From assembly GCA_946553025.1 (NCBI GenBank), contig CAMNRM010000014.1:1-64000 (forward strand): a stretch of DNA of 64,000 nt. The letters run 5' to 3'. Source of the stretch: an uncultured Clostridium sp. Lineage in GTDB: Bacteria; Bacillota; Clostridia; Lachnospirales; Lachnospiraceae. Numbering within the stretch: position 1 is the stretch's first letter; each line of letters begins with the position of its first letter. A program made the translations under genes and the position numbers. Of this stretch, positions 42,768 to 52,275 are shown in pieces. Below the pieces are notes generated by a model that was not told the DNA's origin, made no database searches, and worked only from the letters and a program-made list of their open reading frames with translations.

Positions 42768-43496
42768 ATGAGTTTTCATCAGGGAGCACCTACTCCTCAC
42801 AACGAGGCAATGCCAGGCGATTTTGCAAAAACCGTCCTGATGCCCGGCGATCCGCTGCGGGCAAAATACATCGCTGAAACCTATCTGGAAAATGCAAGAT
42901 GCGTAAACCAGGTTCGCGGTATGCTGGCCTTCACAGGCAGCTACAAAGGTACCCCCATTTCCATCATGGGTTCCGGCATGGGAATCCCCAGCATGGGCAT
43001 TTATTCCTATGAATTATTTGCCTTTTACGATGTAGAAAATATTATCCGCATCGGAACCGCAGGCGCTGCTTCGGATGAGATTGAAATGATGGATGTGGTT
43101 CTTGCCGACAAAGCCTACTCCACCTCCGACTATGCCTTCATCCAGTCCGGCATCACCGGAAACTGCATCGAGGCAAGCAAAGAATTAAACGCTATTATCA
43201 CGGAAACTGCCAAGACCACCGATCTTCACCTGGTTACCGGCCCGGTTTCCTCCGGCGGCGTATTTTACCGCGAAGACATCCCCAGGGAAGCCGCTCCCTT
43301 TATGAGCGAAGTCAAAGCTCTGGAGATGGAATCCTTCGCCCTGTTTGCCAATGCCAAGGCCCTGGGCAAAAAAGGTGCCTGCCTTGTCACCGTAACGGAT
43401 AACAAGCGCACCGGCGAACTTCTGACCCCGGAACAGAGAAAGACCCACCTGGGCAATATGTTCACCCTGGCTTTGGAATCGGCGATTCGGATGTAA
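42768..43496 (+). CDS. deoD: purine-nucleoside phosphorylase (DeoD type)
   Basis: 242 residues, full length for the hexameric trimer-of-dimers enzyme. Starts MSFHQGAPTPHNEAMPGDFAKTVLMPGDPLRAKY; phosphate-binding and nucleoside-binding segments GSGMGIPSMGIYSYELF, RIGTAGA and ALEMESFALF are intact. It splits purine (deoxy)ribonucleosides with phosphate to base and (deoxy)ribose-1-phosphate. TATACT (42718-42723) is a good -10 box but the -35 is weak; GAGAGGG precedes the ATG. Convergent with the nucleoside-type binding protein gene, with which it shares a terminator; both serve nucleoside salvage. Confidence 0.96.
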   Translation: MSFHQGAPTPHNEAMPGDFAKTVLMPGDPLRAKYIAETYLENARCVNQVRGMLAFTGSYKGTPISIMGSGMGIPSMGIYSYELFAFYDVENIIRIGTAGAASDEIEMMDVVLADKAYSTSDYAFIQSGITGNCIEASKELNAIITETAKTTDLHLVTGPVSSGGVFYREDIPREAAPFMSEVKALEMESFALFANAKALGKKGACLVTVTDNKRTGELLTPEQRKTHLGNMFTLALESAIRM

Positions 43497-43538
43497 GAAT
43501 GATTCCATAACCAATAATTTCTTACAAAAAACAAAAAA

Positions 43539-43577
43539 GCTGCTGCACATCCGACACCCCGTCATCCGTGCAGCAGC
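43539..43577. terminator. bidirectional terminator between deoD and the BMP gene
   Basis: Perfect 10-bp stem GCTGCTGCAC/GTGCAGCAGC with a 19-base loop, a run of T on the + strand side (CTTTTTAATT) and of A on the other. It serves both convergent genes. Confidence 0.9.
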
Positions 43578-43640
43578 CTTTTTAATTACTTACTTACCAA
43601 TATTCAACTGTACTTCCTAATTACTAACCACTACAAACAA

Positions 43641-44864
43641 CTACTGGCAATTCTCCGTAATAAACGCCTTAATTTCATCCTGCTCTCTGCCAATCGCACT
43701 GTTTACGGTAACGGAACCATCCGAGATACCTTTCTTTGCATCTTCCAGAGCCGCTTTTCCTTCCTCGGAAAGAACACCGTCTAAAGCTGCGCCTTCAACG
43801 ATTCCTACCGAACCGTCAGCCAGACCAACGATCTCATAATCGCCAAAAGGCAGGGTTCCGTCATCTAAGTACTGACCAATTACATTATAAATTGCCGTTC
43901 CCACTTCCTTAATAACGGAAGTAGCGAAACGATCCTGAATATCCTTGTCATCAGCATACAGCAGGGACTGGTCACTGTCTACGCCAAGAACATACTTTTT
44001 GGCTTCTGCGGAAGCATTGTGTACACCGTTTCCAGAACCGCCTGCACAGGCAAAGATAACAGCTGCGCCTGCATCATTATACTGGGTCATCGACTGGGTC
44101 TTAGCCGTATCCGGGTCATTCCATGCGCCTACATAATTATAAACAATCTTCACATCCGGCTTATAAGCCTTCGCACCCTGGATATAACCCCACAGGTATT
44201 CCTGAATCGGAAGGGACTCGTCCATACCGCCGACAAAACCGATAACATTCGATGCTTCCACATCGCCTGCACCGTTCGCTGCAATATCCGCCGCTACAAT
44301 ACCGCCCAGATAAGCGGCCTGTGCCGTAGCAAAGTCAACACCGTAAACATTGCCGTTCTCACACTGGTCAATAACATCCTCACTGATAATGGTAAACGCA
44401 ATCTCCGGATACTCGTTAGAAACCTCAACCAGGTTATCCTTAAAGTCAGAAGCCGTAATAATTAAATCTGCTCCTGCATCCGCTGCCTCATACATCGCCT
44501 GAAGATTTGCCTGGATATCTGCCGTCGTTTCCACAACATGCACATTCGCCCGATCCGCAAAATCAACCACTGCCCGGTCAGACCCCTCAGCCATGCTGTC
44601 CCAGTAAGACAAATCGCCGCGGTCACGGATAAACACATAAATTTCCTTCAATTCCCCGCTGTCAGCAGCATCCCCTGCATCCTCTTTTTCCTCTGCCTGC
44701 GTTTCCTCACCGGCAGCATCAGCCTCGGTCTTATCTGCTGCCGGAGCCGCCGTCGTTTCTGCTGCCCCGCCGCCACTGTTTGACCCGCCGCCGCATCCGG
44801 CTAACATTCCCGCAGTCATTACAACCGCCATCCCCAGGGCCGCAAATTTCTTCCAGTTTTTCAT
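43641..44864 (-). CDS. BMP-family nucleoside-binding lipoprotein
   Basis: 407 residues with a lipoprotein signal (GMLAGCGGG), a Gly/Ala/Glu-rich linker of about 50 residues, and the BMP/Med fold: IYVFIRDRGDLSYWDSMAEGSDRAV, the repeated ATTADIQANLQAMYEAADAGADLIITAS and YGVDFATAQAAYLGGIVAADI. Homologues such as PnrA and BmpA bind purine nucleosides for an ABC importer. The matching ATPase and permeases lie at 45922-49484, separated by a small gene and a repeat. No purine riboswitch was found in the 212-bp leader. Confidence 0.92.
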   Translation of the reverse strand: MKNWKKFAALGMAVVMTAGMLAGCGGGSNSGGGAAETTAAPAADKTEADAAGEETQAEEKEDAGDAADSGELKEIYVFIRDRGDLSYWDSMAEGSDRAVVDFADRANVHVVETTADIQANLQAMYEAADAGADLIITASDFKDNLVEVSNEYPEIAFTIISEDVIDQCENGNVYGVDFATAQAAYLGGIVAADIAANGAGDVEASNVIGFVGGMDESLPIQEYLWGYIQGAKAYKPDVKIVYNYVGAWNDPDTAKTQSMTQYNDAGAAVIFACAGGSGNGVHNASAEAKKYVLGVDSDQSLLYADDKDIQDRFATSVIKEVGTAIYNVIGQYLDDGTLPFGDYEIVGLADGSVGIVEGAALDGVLSEEGKAALEDAKKGISDGSVTVNSAIGREQDEIKAFITENCQ

Positions 44865-45038
44865 GAATACATTTCCTCCTTAAAATAAAAATATAAGTTC
44901 CCGGCAAAAACCTGCCATCTATGGTGAACGCTCCCGGACTCTTTTCCATCCAAAAACGCCCTTCCCTAATTCTAACCTTTTTCTTCTCTTCTGACAAGCA
45001 CCTTTTACCGCCATTCACCTGCTTCTAAAAATAAAAAT

Positions 45039-45060
45039 GTTACTGTTCACACGCTCACAG
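45039..45060. repeat. REP-like palindrome, copy e
   Basis: TGTTACTGTTCAC followed by ACGCTCACAG, matching the dispersed palindrome. Lies between the BMP gene and the RarA-C-like gene. Confidence 0.55.
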
Positions 45061-45076
45061 CCCCAGGCCCCTGTCG

Positions 45077-45667
45077 TCATCCTTCTTCCTTCTTCGCTTC
45101 CTCAGCTTCCTTCTTGCACATCTCATACAGCTTCAGCCGATAAGAATCATCGTACTCATCCCAAAGCGGCATAACCTTGCTCGCCTCATCCAGGAAATAG
45201 AACACATCCCTTCCCATCGCCCTGCCCTTAATCGTGTGCATATCCACCGCATACTCGGGAATCTCCGGCACATACCCATTCTGAAATTCCTTCATAATAA
45301 TATTCTTAATATGATCGGTAGACCTCTCCTTCTGGCACTTGCACAGATACCGGATAGCAAAAAGGAAAAAGATCGGCCTGTCCCCATCCATATAAGGATA
45401 CTCCTTGTGCAGATCATACATCGTCTTCACAAGCACCGCTGCCTGCGTATCCCCAAACCCAATATCCTCCACCGGAATTACCAGAAGCCTGTTCCACATT
45501 TTCTCCTCATGAAACGTCGAAGTAATATAAAGCTCATACGCCATCCGCATCGCCAGATCCTCTTCCCCCCGGCGAATACACTTCTGCATCGCCGAGATCA
45601 CCAGATCCGCATCCAGCCCATTCTTCGTCTTCGTATTTGACCATGGATCATAATATTCCTGCTGCAT
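45077..45667 (-). CDS. stand-alone RarA/MgsA C-terminal domain-like protein
   Basis: 196 residues from the ATG at 45667 (AAGGAGG eight bases upstream). The run DADLVISAMQKCIRRGEEDLAMRMAYEL and NRLLVIPVEDIGFGD matches the C-terminal tetramerisation part of RarA/MgsA clamp-loader-like ATPases, which is normally linked to an AAA domain. Here the AAA part is absent, with no remnant upstream. The gene ends in a Glu/Lys-rich tail. It interrupts the nucleoside-import genes and may not belong functionally; its role is unknown. Confidence 0.7.
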   Translation of the reverse strand: MQQEYYDPWSNTKTKNGLDADLVISAMQKCIRRGEEDLAMRMAYELYITSTFHEEKMWNRLLVIPVEDIGFGDTQAAVLVKTMYDLHKEYPYMDGDRPIFFLFAIRYLCKCQKERSTDHIKNIIMKEFQNGYVPEIPEYAVDMHTIKGRAMGRDVFYFLDEASKVMPLWDEYDDSYRLKLYEMCKKEAEEAKKEEG

Positions 45668-45750
45668 AACAAAATCCTCCTTCAAAAACATTTTACTATA
45701 TTATTATCTACTTTCCGAAAAAACACTCAGCCAAGCAGCCCACCAGCGCA

Positions 45751-45875
45751 GGCGGGGCATGTTCCATGAGGAATCCCCTATCAAACGTCGGCGCTTAACG
45801 AGGTCTTTCACGAGTTTAGCGTCCGCTACGTTTTATGCGGAGCGAGAGCGTGGTGACGATGGAACATGCCCCGCC
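45751..45875. repeat. 125-bp inverted-repeat element
   Basis: A perfect 17-bp inverted repeat (GGCGGGGCATGTTCCAT at 45751-45767, its complement at 45859-45875) encloses 91 bases that also fold, with AACGTCGGCGCTTAA facing TTTAGCGTCCGCTACGTT. It contains no open frame of note and sits between two operons. It resembles small non-autonomous repeats common in Lachnospiraceae genomes (recalled, not checked). Confidence 0.7.
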
Positions 45876-45921
45876 GAAGCGAACCAGCATGTACACTCCC
45901 CACTCCACAAAGCCCCCATCC

Positions 45922-46863
45922 TTAAGCCGCCTGCTGCATACTCGCCAACTTCTCTTTCCTCCTCGCCGTCATCGTCCGAATTGCCTGAATAATCACCAGC
46001 ACCACGATAATAAACAAATAAGGAAATGCATCAATCAGCTTCAAATCAATCTTACTGTAAAGCTGCAGATAAACCGTAATGGTATCCGAAAACCCATACA
46101 GCAATGAACTCAGACACCCAATCACCGGATTCCCCTGGCTCATGGCATCCATCGCCAGCGACATATATCCTCTTCCTGCAACCATCCCCGTCGTAAAGGA
46201 CTTCAGCGCTCCCATGGAAAGATACATCCCTCCAAACGAACACGCCACCCCGCAGATCGCCAGCGCCACAAACTGATGAAAGATAACATTCAGTCCCGCT
46301 GCCTTCGCCGCCGCAGGATTCTCTCCCACGGCCCGGATATTGATTCCCAGTTTCGTCTTATAAAGCATCCACGACGTCACCGCCACAATCACCCAGGCAA
46401 TATAGGTCACCAGGTTATGCCCCGAAAGAATCGTCCCAATCACCGGGATATTCTGCAGTACCGGAATATTCACCACCGGAAACGTAAGGCTCTTTAACGC
46501 GCTCGAATTTGCCTTGCTCCCCGTCAGCATAACCAGCACAAACACCGTCCCGCCCGTAGCCACCAGGTTCAGCGCCACGCCGCAGGCATTCATCGCGCCC
46601 TTCATAATCAGCGCAAAATACCCGAACACAAAGGAAATCGCAACGCCCATCAGCACAGCCGTGATGCACCCCACCCAGAGGTTCTGGGTAAAAGCACTCG
46701 CCACCACACCCGTCAGGGCACAGATTAACATCGTTCCCTCGATCGCCAGATTAAAGATCCCGGACTTCGTCATCATATTCGCCGCCAGAGTTGCCAGCAT
46801 AACCGGCGTGGTACTGGCAAGCACCGTTTTCCAGAAGGTCGGGGAAATGAAAAATTGCATCAT
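45922..46863 (-). CDS. nucleoside ABC transporter permease (NupQ/YufQ-like)
   Basis: 313 residues of the BPD_transp_2 class with about ten hydrophobic helices; MLATLAANMMTKSGIFNLAIEGTMLI and the glycine-rich SFTTGMVAGRGYMSLAMDAMSQGNPV are typical. It overlaps the end of the upstream permease gene by four bases (ATGA), implying coupled translation. Partner of the permease at 46860, the ATPase at 47961 and the BMP lipoprotein at 43641. Forms the second half of the membrane channel. Confidence 0.92.
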   Translation of the reverse strand: MMQFFISPTFWKTVLASTTPVMLATLAANMMTKSGIFNLAIEGTMLICALTGVVASAFTQNLWVGCITAVLMGVAISFVFGYFALIMKGAMNACGVALNLVATGGTVFVLVMLTGSKANSSALKSLTFPVVNIPVLQNIPVIGTILSGHNLVTYIAWVIVAVTSWMLYKTKLGINIRAVGENPAAAKAAGLNVIFHQFVALAICGVACSFGGMYLSMGALKSFTTGMVAGRGYMSLAMDAMSQGNPVIGCLSSLLYGFSDTITVYLQLYSKIDLKLIDAFPYLFIIVVLVIIQAIRTMTARRKEKLASMQQAA

Positions 46864-47957
46864 GCCGCAGCACCTCCTTCCTCTGCTTCTGCCTGCTGCA
46901 GGGACAGCTTCTGATCATGGCGCTTCTTTAAGAAGTACAGGAAGCGCTGGGAAGCCACCAGCAGAATAATAATTCCCTGTAAAAAGGTTACAATCTCCGG
47001 GTCCAAATCCGAGGAACGCGACATAATCTCCGCACCGACCCTGAGGTAAGCGATAAAGAACGCCGTTATCGGGATAAATACCGGATTGCCGTTTGCCAGC
47101 ATGTAAATCAAAAGACCGTCCCAAACATAGTTCGTCGGGGTCTGCCACTGGAAACGCTTGTACACGCCGACCATCTCAATCGCTCCGCCCATTCCGGCGA
47201 TCGCCCCGCCGATAAACTGTGCCATAAGGATGATAAAGCTTGTGCGGAGTCCTGAAGTTTTGGCAAAAGCAGGGTTGCTTCCGGTCACCCGAACCTTATA
47301 GCCAAAGGAGGTCTTGTTCATCAAAAAGATTACAAAAATCGTAACCACGATAACGATAAGAAATCCGTAGTGCAGAGAAGTTCCCTTAATCATGGTGCCA
47401 AGCCTTGCATCATCCGGGAATTTATAGCTTCCCCAGCTTCCGCTCTTCTCTAAGAAAAACGTACTGATGATGGACAGACCGAAATAGTAGAAAATCGAGT
47501 TTGCCATAATCGCCAGAACGACCGGATTTACCCGGGTGTATTTATTGACGATAACCGGCAGCATGGAGATCAGCCCGCCCACCACGGCAGCCGCGGCAAT
47601 CAGGGCAAACTGATGGATAATATTGGGCATGGGGCAGGAAATGGCAATCGCCGTGGCTACCACCGCACCCATGTAAAAGGATGCATCCGAGCTGATATTA
47701 AAGATACCGCTCTTTAAGCACAGGGTAAGGCCCAGGCCCGTAAAGACCAGAGGGATTCCCCGGACAATAACATTAAAAAAGCTTCGTTTTGTTTCCAGCG
47801 GCCCGGTCATCAGCTTCTGAATGGCCACCCCCGGCATCTCGCTGACAAAGAGGATGATCACAAACACGATGAGCAGCGAAAGAAGCAGGGCTGCCGCAAT
47901 GCGGATCGCGCTGAAATAATCCATGATATCAAATTTTTTCTGATTCTTTTTTTCCAT
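46860..47957 (-). CDS. nucleoside ABC transporter permease (NupP/YufP-like)
   Basis: 365 residues, membrane helices throughout, with VIVRGIPLVFTGLGLTLCLKSGIFNISSDASFYMGAV and GGAIAGMGGAIEMVGVYKRFQW, the pattern of NupP-type permeases. It starts three bases after the ATPase gene and ends inside the next permease gene, so the three are one transcript. The C-terminal tail is cytosolic and Glu/Ala-rich. Confidence 0.92.
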   Translation of the reverse strand: MEKKNQKKFDIMDYFSAIRIAAALLLSLLIVFVIILFVSEMPGVAIQKLMTGPLETKRSFFNVIVRGIPLVFTGLGLTLCLKSGIFNISSDASFYMGAVVATAIAISCPMPNIIHQFALIAAAAVVGGLISMLPVIVNKYTRVNPVVLAIMANSIFYYFGLSIISTFFLEKSGSWGSYKFPDDARLGTMIKGTSLHYGFLIVIVVTIFVIFLMNKTSFGYKVRVTGSNPAFAKTSGLRTSFIILMAQFIGGAIAGMGGAIEMVGVYKRFQWQTPTNYVWDGLLIYMLANGNPVFIPITAFFIAYLRVGAEIMSRSSDLDPEIVTFLQGIIILLVASQRFLYFLKKRHDQKLSLQQAEAEEGGAAA

Positions 47958-47960
47958 GCT

Positions 47961-49484
47961 TTACCCCAACCCTTCCTGCTTTTTTAACCCCAGCATATAG
48001 AGGCCAAGCTCCTGCTCGGTAACCTTGGGCGAATTATTCAGTATTCCGGCAATCTTTCCCTTGTGCATCACGATAATCCGGTCACTTAAGGAAATCAGCT
48101 CGTTTAAGTCTGCCGATACCAGAAGAATCGCCTTGTTATCGCTGCGCATCTCCAGAATCTTGGAATGGATAAAGGAGATTGCCCCGACATCGACTCCTCG
48201 TGTCGGCTGGTTTAAGACCAGCAGGTCGCTGTTCGCCTTAAACTCGCGGGCAACGATAACTTTCTGGATATTTCCTCCCGAAAGACTGCCGATGGACTGG
48301 TTTTCATCCTTCGTCTTGACATTAAACTCCACAATCTGGTTTTTGCAGAATTCCTTGATTTTCGACTTCTGGATCATTCCGGTCTTATTTGCAAAGCTGT
48401 CAATATTGGAAACCGTTAGATTTTCCTGTACCGACATCTCCGGCGCACAGCCGTCTAACATACGGTCCTCCGGTACATGGGACATGCCCTGTTTGCGGAT
48501 GTTGTTGATGGATTCCCTGGTGATATCTTTTCCGTTTAAAAATACCTTTCCGTCGATAGCCGCCATATTTCCGGTAATAATGGAAATCATCTCGCTCTGT
48601 CCGTTTCCTTCCACACCGGCCACGCCGACGATCTCGCCGCGGCTGACCTTAAAGCTTACGCCGGAAAGCTTGGGAATCTTAAACTTATCCACATACTTTA
48701 AGTTTTCCACCCGCAGTACTTCTTCGCCGGGCTTAACCTCCTCCTTATCATACTCAAAGGAAATCTCGCGCCCCACCATCAGATTGGAGATATCTTCTTC
48801 CGAAACATCTTTGGTTAAATATGTACCCTTCGTCACGCCGCCCTTTAATACGGTAATGCGGTCGCTGATCCGTTTTACTTCATTAAGCTTATGGGAAATA
48901 AAGATAATGGTCATTCCCCGCTTTTTCAGCTCCATCAGCCGCTCGAAGAGTTCCTCCGTTTCCTGCGGCGTCAGCACCGCCGTCGGCTCGTCTAAGATAA
49001 TCAGCTTCGCGCTGCGGTAGAGAATCTTTAAAATCTCCAGCTTCTGCTTCATCCCCACGCTCATATCGCGTACGCGCCGGGAGGCGTCAATCTCAAAATT
49101 ATACTTCTGCGCCACTTCATTGGTAATCTCGATATCCTTCCTGCGGTTAATGATAAAACTGGTTTTTTCCAGGCCCAGCATCATATTCTCCGCCCCGGTT
49201 AAGGAATCCACCAGCATAAAGTGCTGATGCACCATACCGATACCGTGTTCAATGGCCTCTTTACTGGAAGAAAGCTTTAATTCCTCCCCGTTTAAGTAAA
49301 TATGACCCGAAGTGACATCCTCCAGCCCGTAAAGCATCTTCATCAGCGTACTCTTCCCCGCCCCGTTCTCGCCAACCAGGGCGTGGATCTCCCCCTCATC
49401 CACTGTGAAATTTACGTTGTGGTTTGCCAAAACACCGCCCTCGTAAATTTTTGTCACGTCTTTGACTTCAAGCAAATGTCCCAT
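47961..49484 (-). CDS. nucleoside ABC transporter ATP-binding protein (NupO/YufO-like)
   Basis: 507 residues made of two ABC cassettes. First: Walker A GENGAGKST, signature region DMSVGMKQKLEILKILY, Walker B LIILDEPTAVLTP. Second: degenerate Walker A GVEGNGQSE and signature SLSGGNIQKVIVAREF with LLVLNQPTRGVDVG. This tandem form is usual for importers of ribose, galactose and nucleosides. The first cassette probably does most ATP hydrolysis. It is the first gene of the three-gene import operon and stands 110 bp after the YjjI gene. Confidence 0.95.
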   Translation of the reverse strand: MGHLLEVKDVTKIYEGGVLANHNVNFTVDEGEIHALVGENGAGKSTLMKMLYGLEDVTSGHIYLNGEELKLSSSKEAIEHGIGMVHQHFMLVDSLTGAENMMLGLEKTSFIINRRKDIEITNEVAQKYNFEIDASRRVRDMSVGMKQKLEILKILYRSAKLIILDEPTAVLTPQETEELFERLMELKKRGMTIIFISHKLNEVKRISDRITVLKGGVTKGTYLTKDVSEEDISNLMVGREISFEYDKEEVKPGEEVLRVENLKYVDKFKIPKLSGVSFKVSRGEIVGVAGVEGNGQSEMISIITGNMAAIDGKVFLNGKDITRESINNIRKQGMSHVPEDRMLDGCAPEMSVQENLTVSNIDSFANKTGMIQKSKIKEFCKNQIVEFNVKTKDENQSIGSLSGGNIQKVIVAREFKANSDLLVLNQPTRGVDVGAISFIHSKILEMRSDNKAILLVSADLNELISLSDRIIVMHKGKIAGILNNSPKVTEQELGLYMLGLKKQEGLG

Positions 49485-49594
49485 CTGTTGCCCGTTTCCC
49501 CCTTTCTCTTATCCGTTTTCCTTCGTGCTGCCGCCTGCCTGTGTTTACGATAACCGAACAGCCCCTGCGCGAACCTGAACCAACGGCAGACTCT

Positions 49595-51085
49595 CTATGC
49601 CTTCCTCACTTCTCTCTCAAAAATACGAAGCCCCTTGCTCGCCCCGCTTCCGAGAATCGTGGAATTGCCGACACAGCGTTCGCCTGCATCATATTTTTCT
49701 ATATCCGAACGCTTTACCAGATAACCCGTTATCCGAACCACATCGGAGGTATCGGAATAGAAGGAAAAATACCGCATTCCCTGTCCGAATGCCCCGCGGA
49801 TAATATCCAGCACCGCCTGAGGATTCTTCTTCGTCGTTTCCTCAAAGGGGAAGAGTTCCCCAATCCCGGCTGCAAAGTGCTTCTGTGTCTTTGCCGTAAA
49901 TAAAAGGTGCTGCGGCAGGGGCGGTTCCTCGCCTACCGGAACCCTGGTGTTGGGTGTTACACCCCAGTCGGTGGAAATCCCCACCTGACCGTGAAGGGCA
50001 AACTTTCCGTACTTCGGTTGATAGGCTTTTACCTGGGCATGAATCCGATCCAGAACGTCCAGGGCAAATCTTTCCGCTTCCTTCCCGTGACCGTACCGCT
50101 CTTCCGGCTTAGTCAGATTCAGCACCTGGTTTACGCACTCGGCAAGACCTACCATGCCAAACATCCCGACAAAGCGATCTTTATGGATTAATCCTTCTTC
50201 CGCCAGGAAGGTATATTCCAGGAAATGCCCGTCCTCAAAAATAAAGCTGTCCCGCTTATCCATCTGCTCGCACTGTGCCGCCACGGCCCTTGGCAGAAGG
50301 TCATTTAAAAACTCCTCCCTGCTCTTTGCCAGATCCGCAAGCTTCTTTAAGTTCAGACGGCCCAGGGTAAGCCCGCCGCCGCCCACGGGAAGGGCATTAT
50401 AGCAGCTGACAATCGCATAGTTGCTGCCCCAGTCCGCAGAGTACATGGCATCATTGACAAAACTTGGCTTTGCCGTCACCAGTCCGGTTTCAATCGCTTT
50501 AAGGGCAAAATCATCCGGGGTGTGCTCATTATAAATCATGGACATATTGGGGGTCGGCCTCTGCATCTCGGCGGACAGCTCCAGGATAATCCTTCCCGCC
50601 TTCGTGTCATACGGCCCGATATCGGCATGGCAGAAGGAATCGCTGACCACCCGATCCACATGGGTTAAAAACAGCTTAATGGCATGTCTTGCTTCCTCCT
50701 CGTCCTTAACAAACGGTTCCAGCAGCCGGTCAATATGTCCGATGTACACCGGGCCTGCAATCACGGAAGGAACGAAGTGATACAGAATGGTCAGGTTCGA
50801 CACGGCATCCCAGATATCCTTTGGCGGCTCCAGCATTAAAAACTTGCTCCCCTGCTTCATAAACAAATCATAATCCGGCAGCACATATCTCGGACGGTAA
50901 GGAGCATTCCCCTCCCCCATATCGAAAACCACTTCTTTTTCCACAAACCACTGGGCGTCCTCACTGAGAGGCACCGGGTCGGGAAGGTTCTCCGCCGCCT
51001 TTGCCAACTCAATCAGCCTCTGCGGATACGTAAGCTTCGGGTCGGCAATAATCTCCTTAATCCTTGCTTCCATATTTTCTGTCAT
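49595..51085 (-). CDS. yjjI: YjjI-family glycyl radical enzyme
   Basis: 496 residues, near the length of E. coli YjjI. The family signature appears in PRYVLPDYDLFMKQGSKFLML, PTPNMSMIYNEHTPDDFALKAI and YGKFALHGQVGISTDWGVTPN. The glycyl radical site should be the Gly in VVRITGYLVKR near the C-terminus. In E. coli yjjI/yjjW adjoin the deo operon, and here the enzyme adjoins nucleoside import and salvage genes, so a deoxyribose or nucleoside-related reaction is plausible. The reaction is not established. No YjjW activase gene is adjacent; the gene follows a LacI-type regulator by 73 bp. Confidence 0.9.
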   Translation of the reverse strand: MTENMEARIKEIIADPKLTYPQRLIELAKAAENLPDPVPLSEDAQWFVEKEVVFDMGEGNAPYRPRYVLPDYDLFMKQGSKFLMLEPPKDIWDAVSNLTILYHFVPSVIAGPVYIGHIDRLLEPFVKDEEEARHAIKLFLTHVDRVVSDSFCHADIGPYDTKAGRIILELSAEMQRPTPNMSMIYNEHTPDDFALKAIETGLVTAKPSFVNDAMYSADWGSNYAIVSCYNALPVGGGGLTLGRLNLKKLADLAKSREEFLNDLLPRAVAAQCEQMDKRDSFIFEDGHFLEYTFLAEEGLIHKDRFVGMFGMVGLAECVNQVLNLTKPEERYGHGKEAERFALDVLDRIHAQVKAYQPKYGKFALHGQVGISTDWGVTPNTRVPVGEEPPLPQHLLFTAKTQKHFAAGIGELFPFEETTKKNPQAVLDIIRGAFGQGMRYFSFYSDTSDVVRITGYLVKRSDIEKYDAGERCVGNSTILGSGASKGLRIFEREVRKA

Positions 51086-51158
51086 CCTATCAACCTCTTT
51101 CTTTTATTCTTCGTTCGGATTTACTCTCTTCATTATCTTAATACTTTTCTTAATGCTT

Positions 51159-52205
51159 TTACCCGCCGGCTCTCTCTGCCGCACAGTCAGCACAGCAAAT
51201 ACCTTCGCTTCCCCGCCTTATGGTTCTTGTCCCCAGAATCATCTTCCTGCGGATCTCGCCTTTTCCGGCCCCGTTAATCCGCAGATACAGCAAATCACAG
51301 GCATTTTCCCCAAGTTCCCGGATCGGCTGTTCCATCGCCGTTACCGGACATCCAAGAAAATCCACCAGGGAAATATCGTCAAAGCCAACAAGACCGACAT
51401 CCCTTCCCAAAACCAGATGCTGTTCGTTCAGATAGCGGAAACATCCCAGCGTAATGGAACTGCATGAAGATAACACCCCGGTCGGCGGCACAGGCAGCGA
51501 AAAAAACTTCCGGCACGCTTCATAGCCGCTCTGTTCATCGAACTGACCGTCATACAGATATTCCTTTCTTATCGGAATCTTCCGTTCCCTTAAGCACTGT
51601 ACATAGCCGTCCTTGCGCTGCTCTCCTTTTTTTGCCACTTCAGGACAGGAAATATAGGCAATGCGGCGGTGGCCTTCTTCCGCCAAAAGGGTAACGCCGT
51701 CATAAATTATTTTTTTATTATCCAGCTGTACACAGTCAAAATCATCCGTATATAAATCCCAGTCCAAAAGCACGACCGGAACATCCTCTTTTTCTGCTTT
51801 TTTAAGAAGCCCAACCGTTTCCTCCCCGGAGCCCATCACCGGCAGAAATAAAATCCCCTTAACCCTGTGCTCGATTGCCTGGGAAATCGCCTCTAACTCC
51901 CGATTTACATCTGCCCCTGTGTTATAGAGAAGGATACTGTCCTTTTGCTGTGCTGCCCGTTCCTCAATTGCATTGATTATTTTTAACGAAAAAGAAGAAG
52001 GGCGTTCAGACATAATCACTGCAATCATTGAACTGCTGCTGCAAATCAAGCTTCTCGCTGCTGCATTCGGCCGAAACCCCTGCGCAGCAATCACCTCTTC
52101 CACACGTCTGCGCGTTTCTTCTTTCACATAGCCCTTTTGATTGATGACCCGCGATACCGTTGCGATGGAAACTCCCGCCAGCCTTGCAATATCGTTAATC
52201 GTCAT
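51159..52205 (-). CDS. LacI-family transcriptional regulator
   Basis: 348 residues. Helix-turn-helix start MTINDIARLAGVSIATVSRVINQKGYV followed by the hinge RPNAAARSL, then a periplasmic-binding-protein-like effector domain ending IRRKMILGTRTIRR. The C-terminus carries three extra Cys (CCADC) near the end. It is preceded by a strong promoter and a perfect operator, implying autoregulation, and is transcribed ahead of yjjI. Likely effector: a sugar or nucleoside; target genes probably include yjjI. Confidence 0.93.
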   Translation of the reverse strand: MTINDIARLAGVSIATVSRVINQKGYVKEETRRRVEEVIAAQGFRPNAAARSLICSSSSMIAVIMSERPSSFSLKIINAIEERAAQQKDSILLYNTGADVNRELEAISQAIEHRVKGILFLPVMGSGEETVGLLKKAEKEDVPVVLLDWDLYTDDFDCVQLDNKKIIYDGVTLLAEEGHRRIAYISCPEVAKKGEQRKDGYVQCLRERKIPIRKEYLYDGQFDEQSGYEACRKFFSLPVPPTGVLSSCSSITLGCFRYLNEQHLVLGRDVGLVGFDDISLVDFLGCPVTAMEQPIRELGENACDLLYLRINGAGKGEIRRKMILGTRTIRRGSEGICCADCAAERAGG

Positions 52206-52275
52206 GCCTGCTTCCCTTCTATAAGTTTAGAAGACTCACTGGCTTTCTCCCCCTTATCAAGGTTCTGCCAGCTTC

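Noticed and set aside
44865-45076. Purine riboswitch ahead of the nucleoside-binding lipoprotein
   Set aside because: The leader lacks the conserved purine-riboswitch core and junction motifs; only a REP-like repeat and AT-rich DNA are seen.
48025-49020. 331-residue open frame on the + strand
   Set aside because: It is the reverse of the ABC ATPase gene, whose motifs are complete; high GC makes such antisense frames common.
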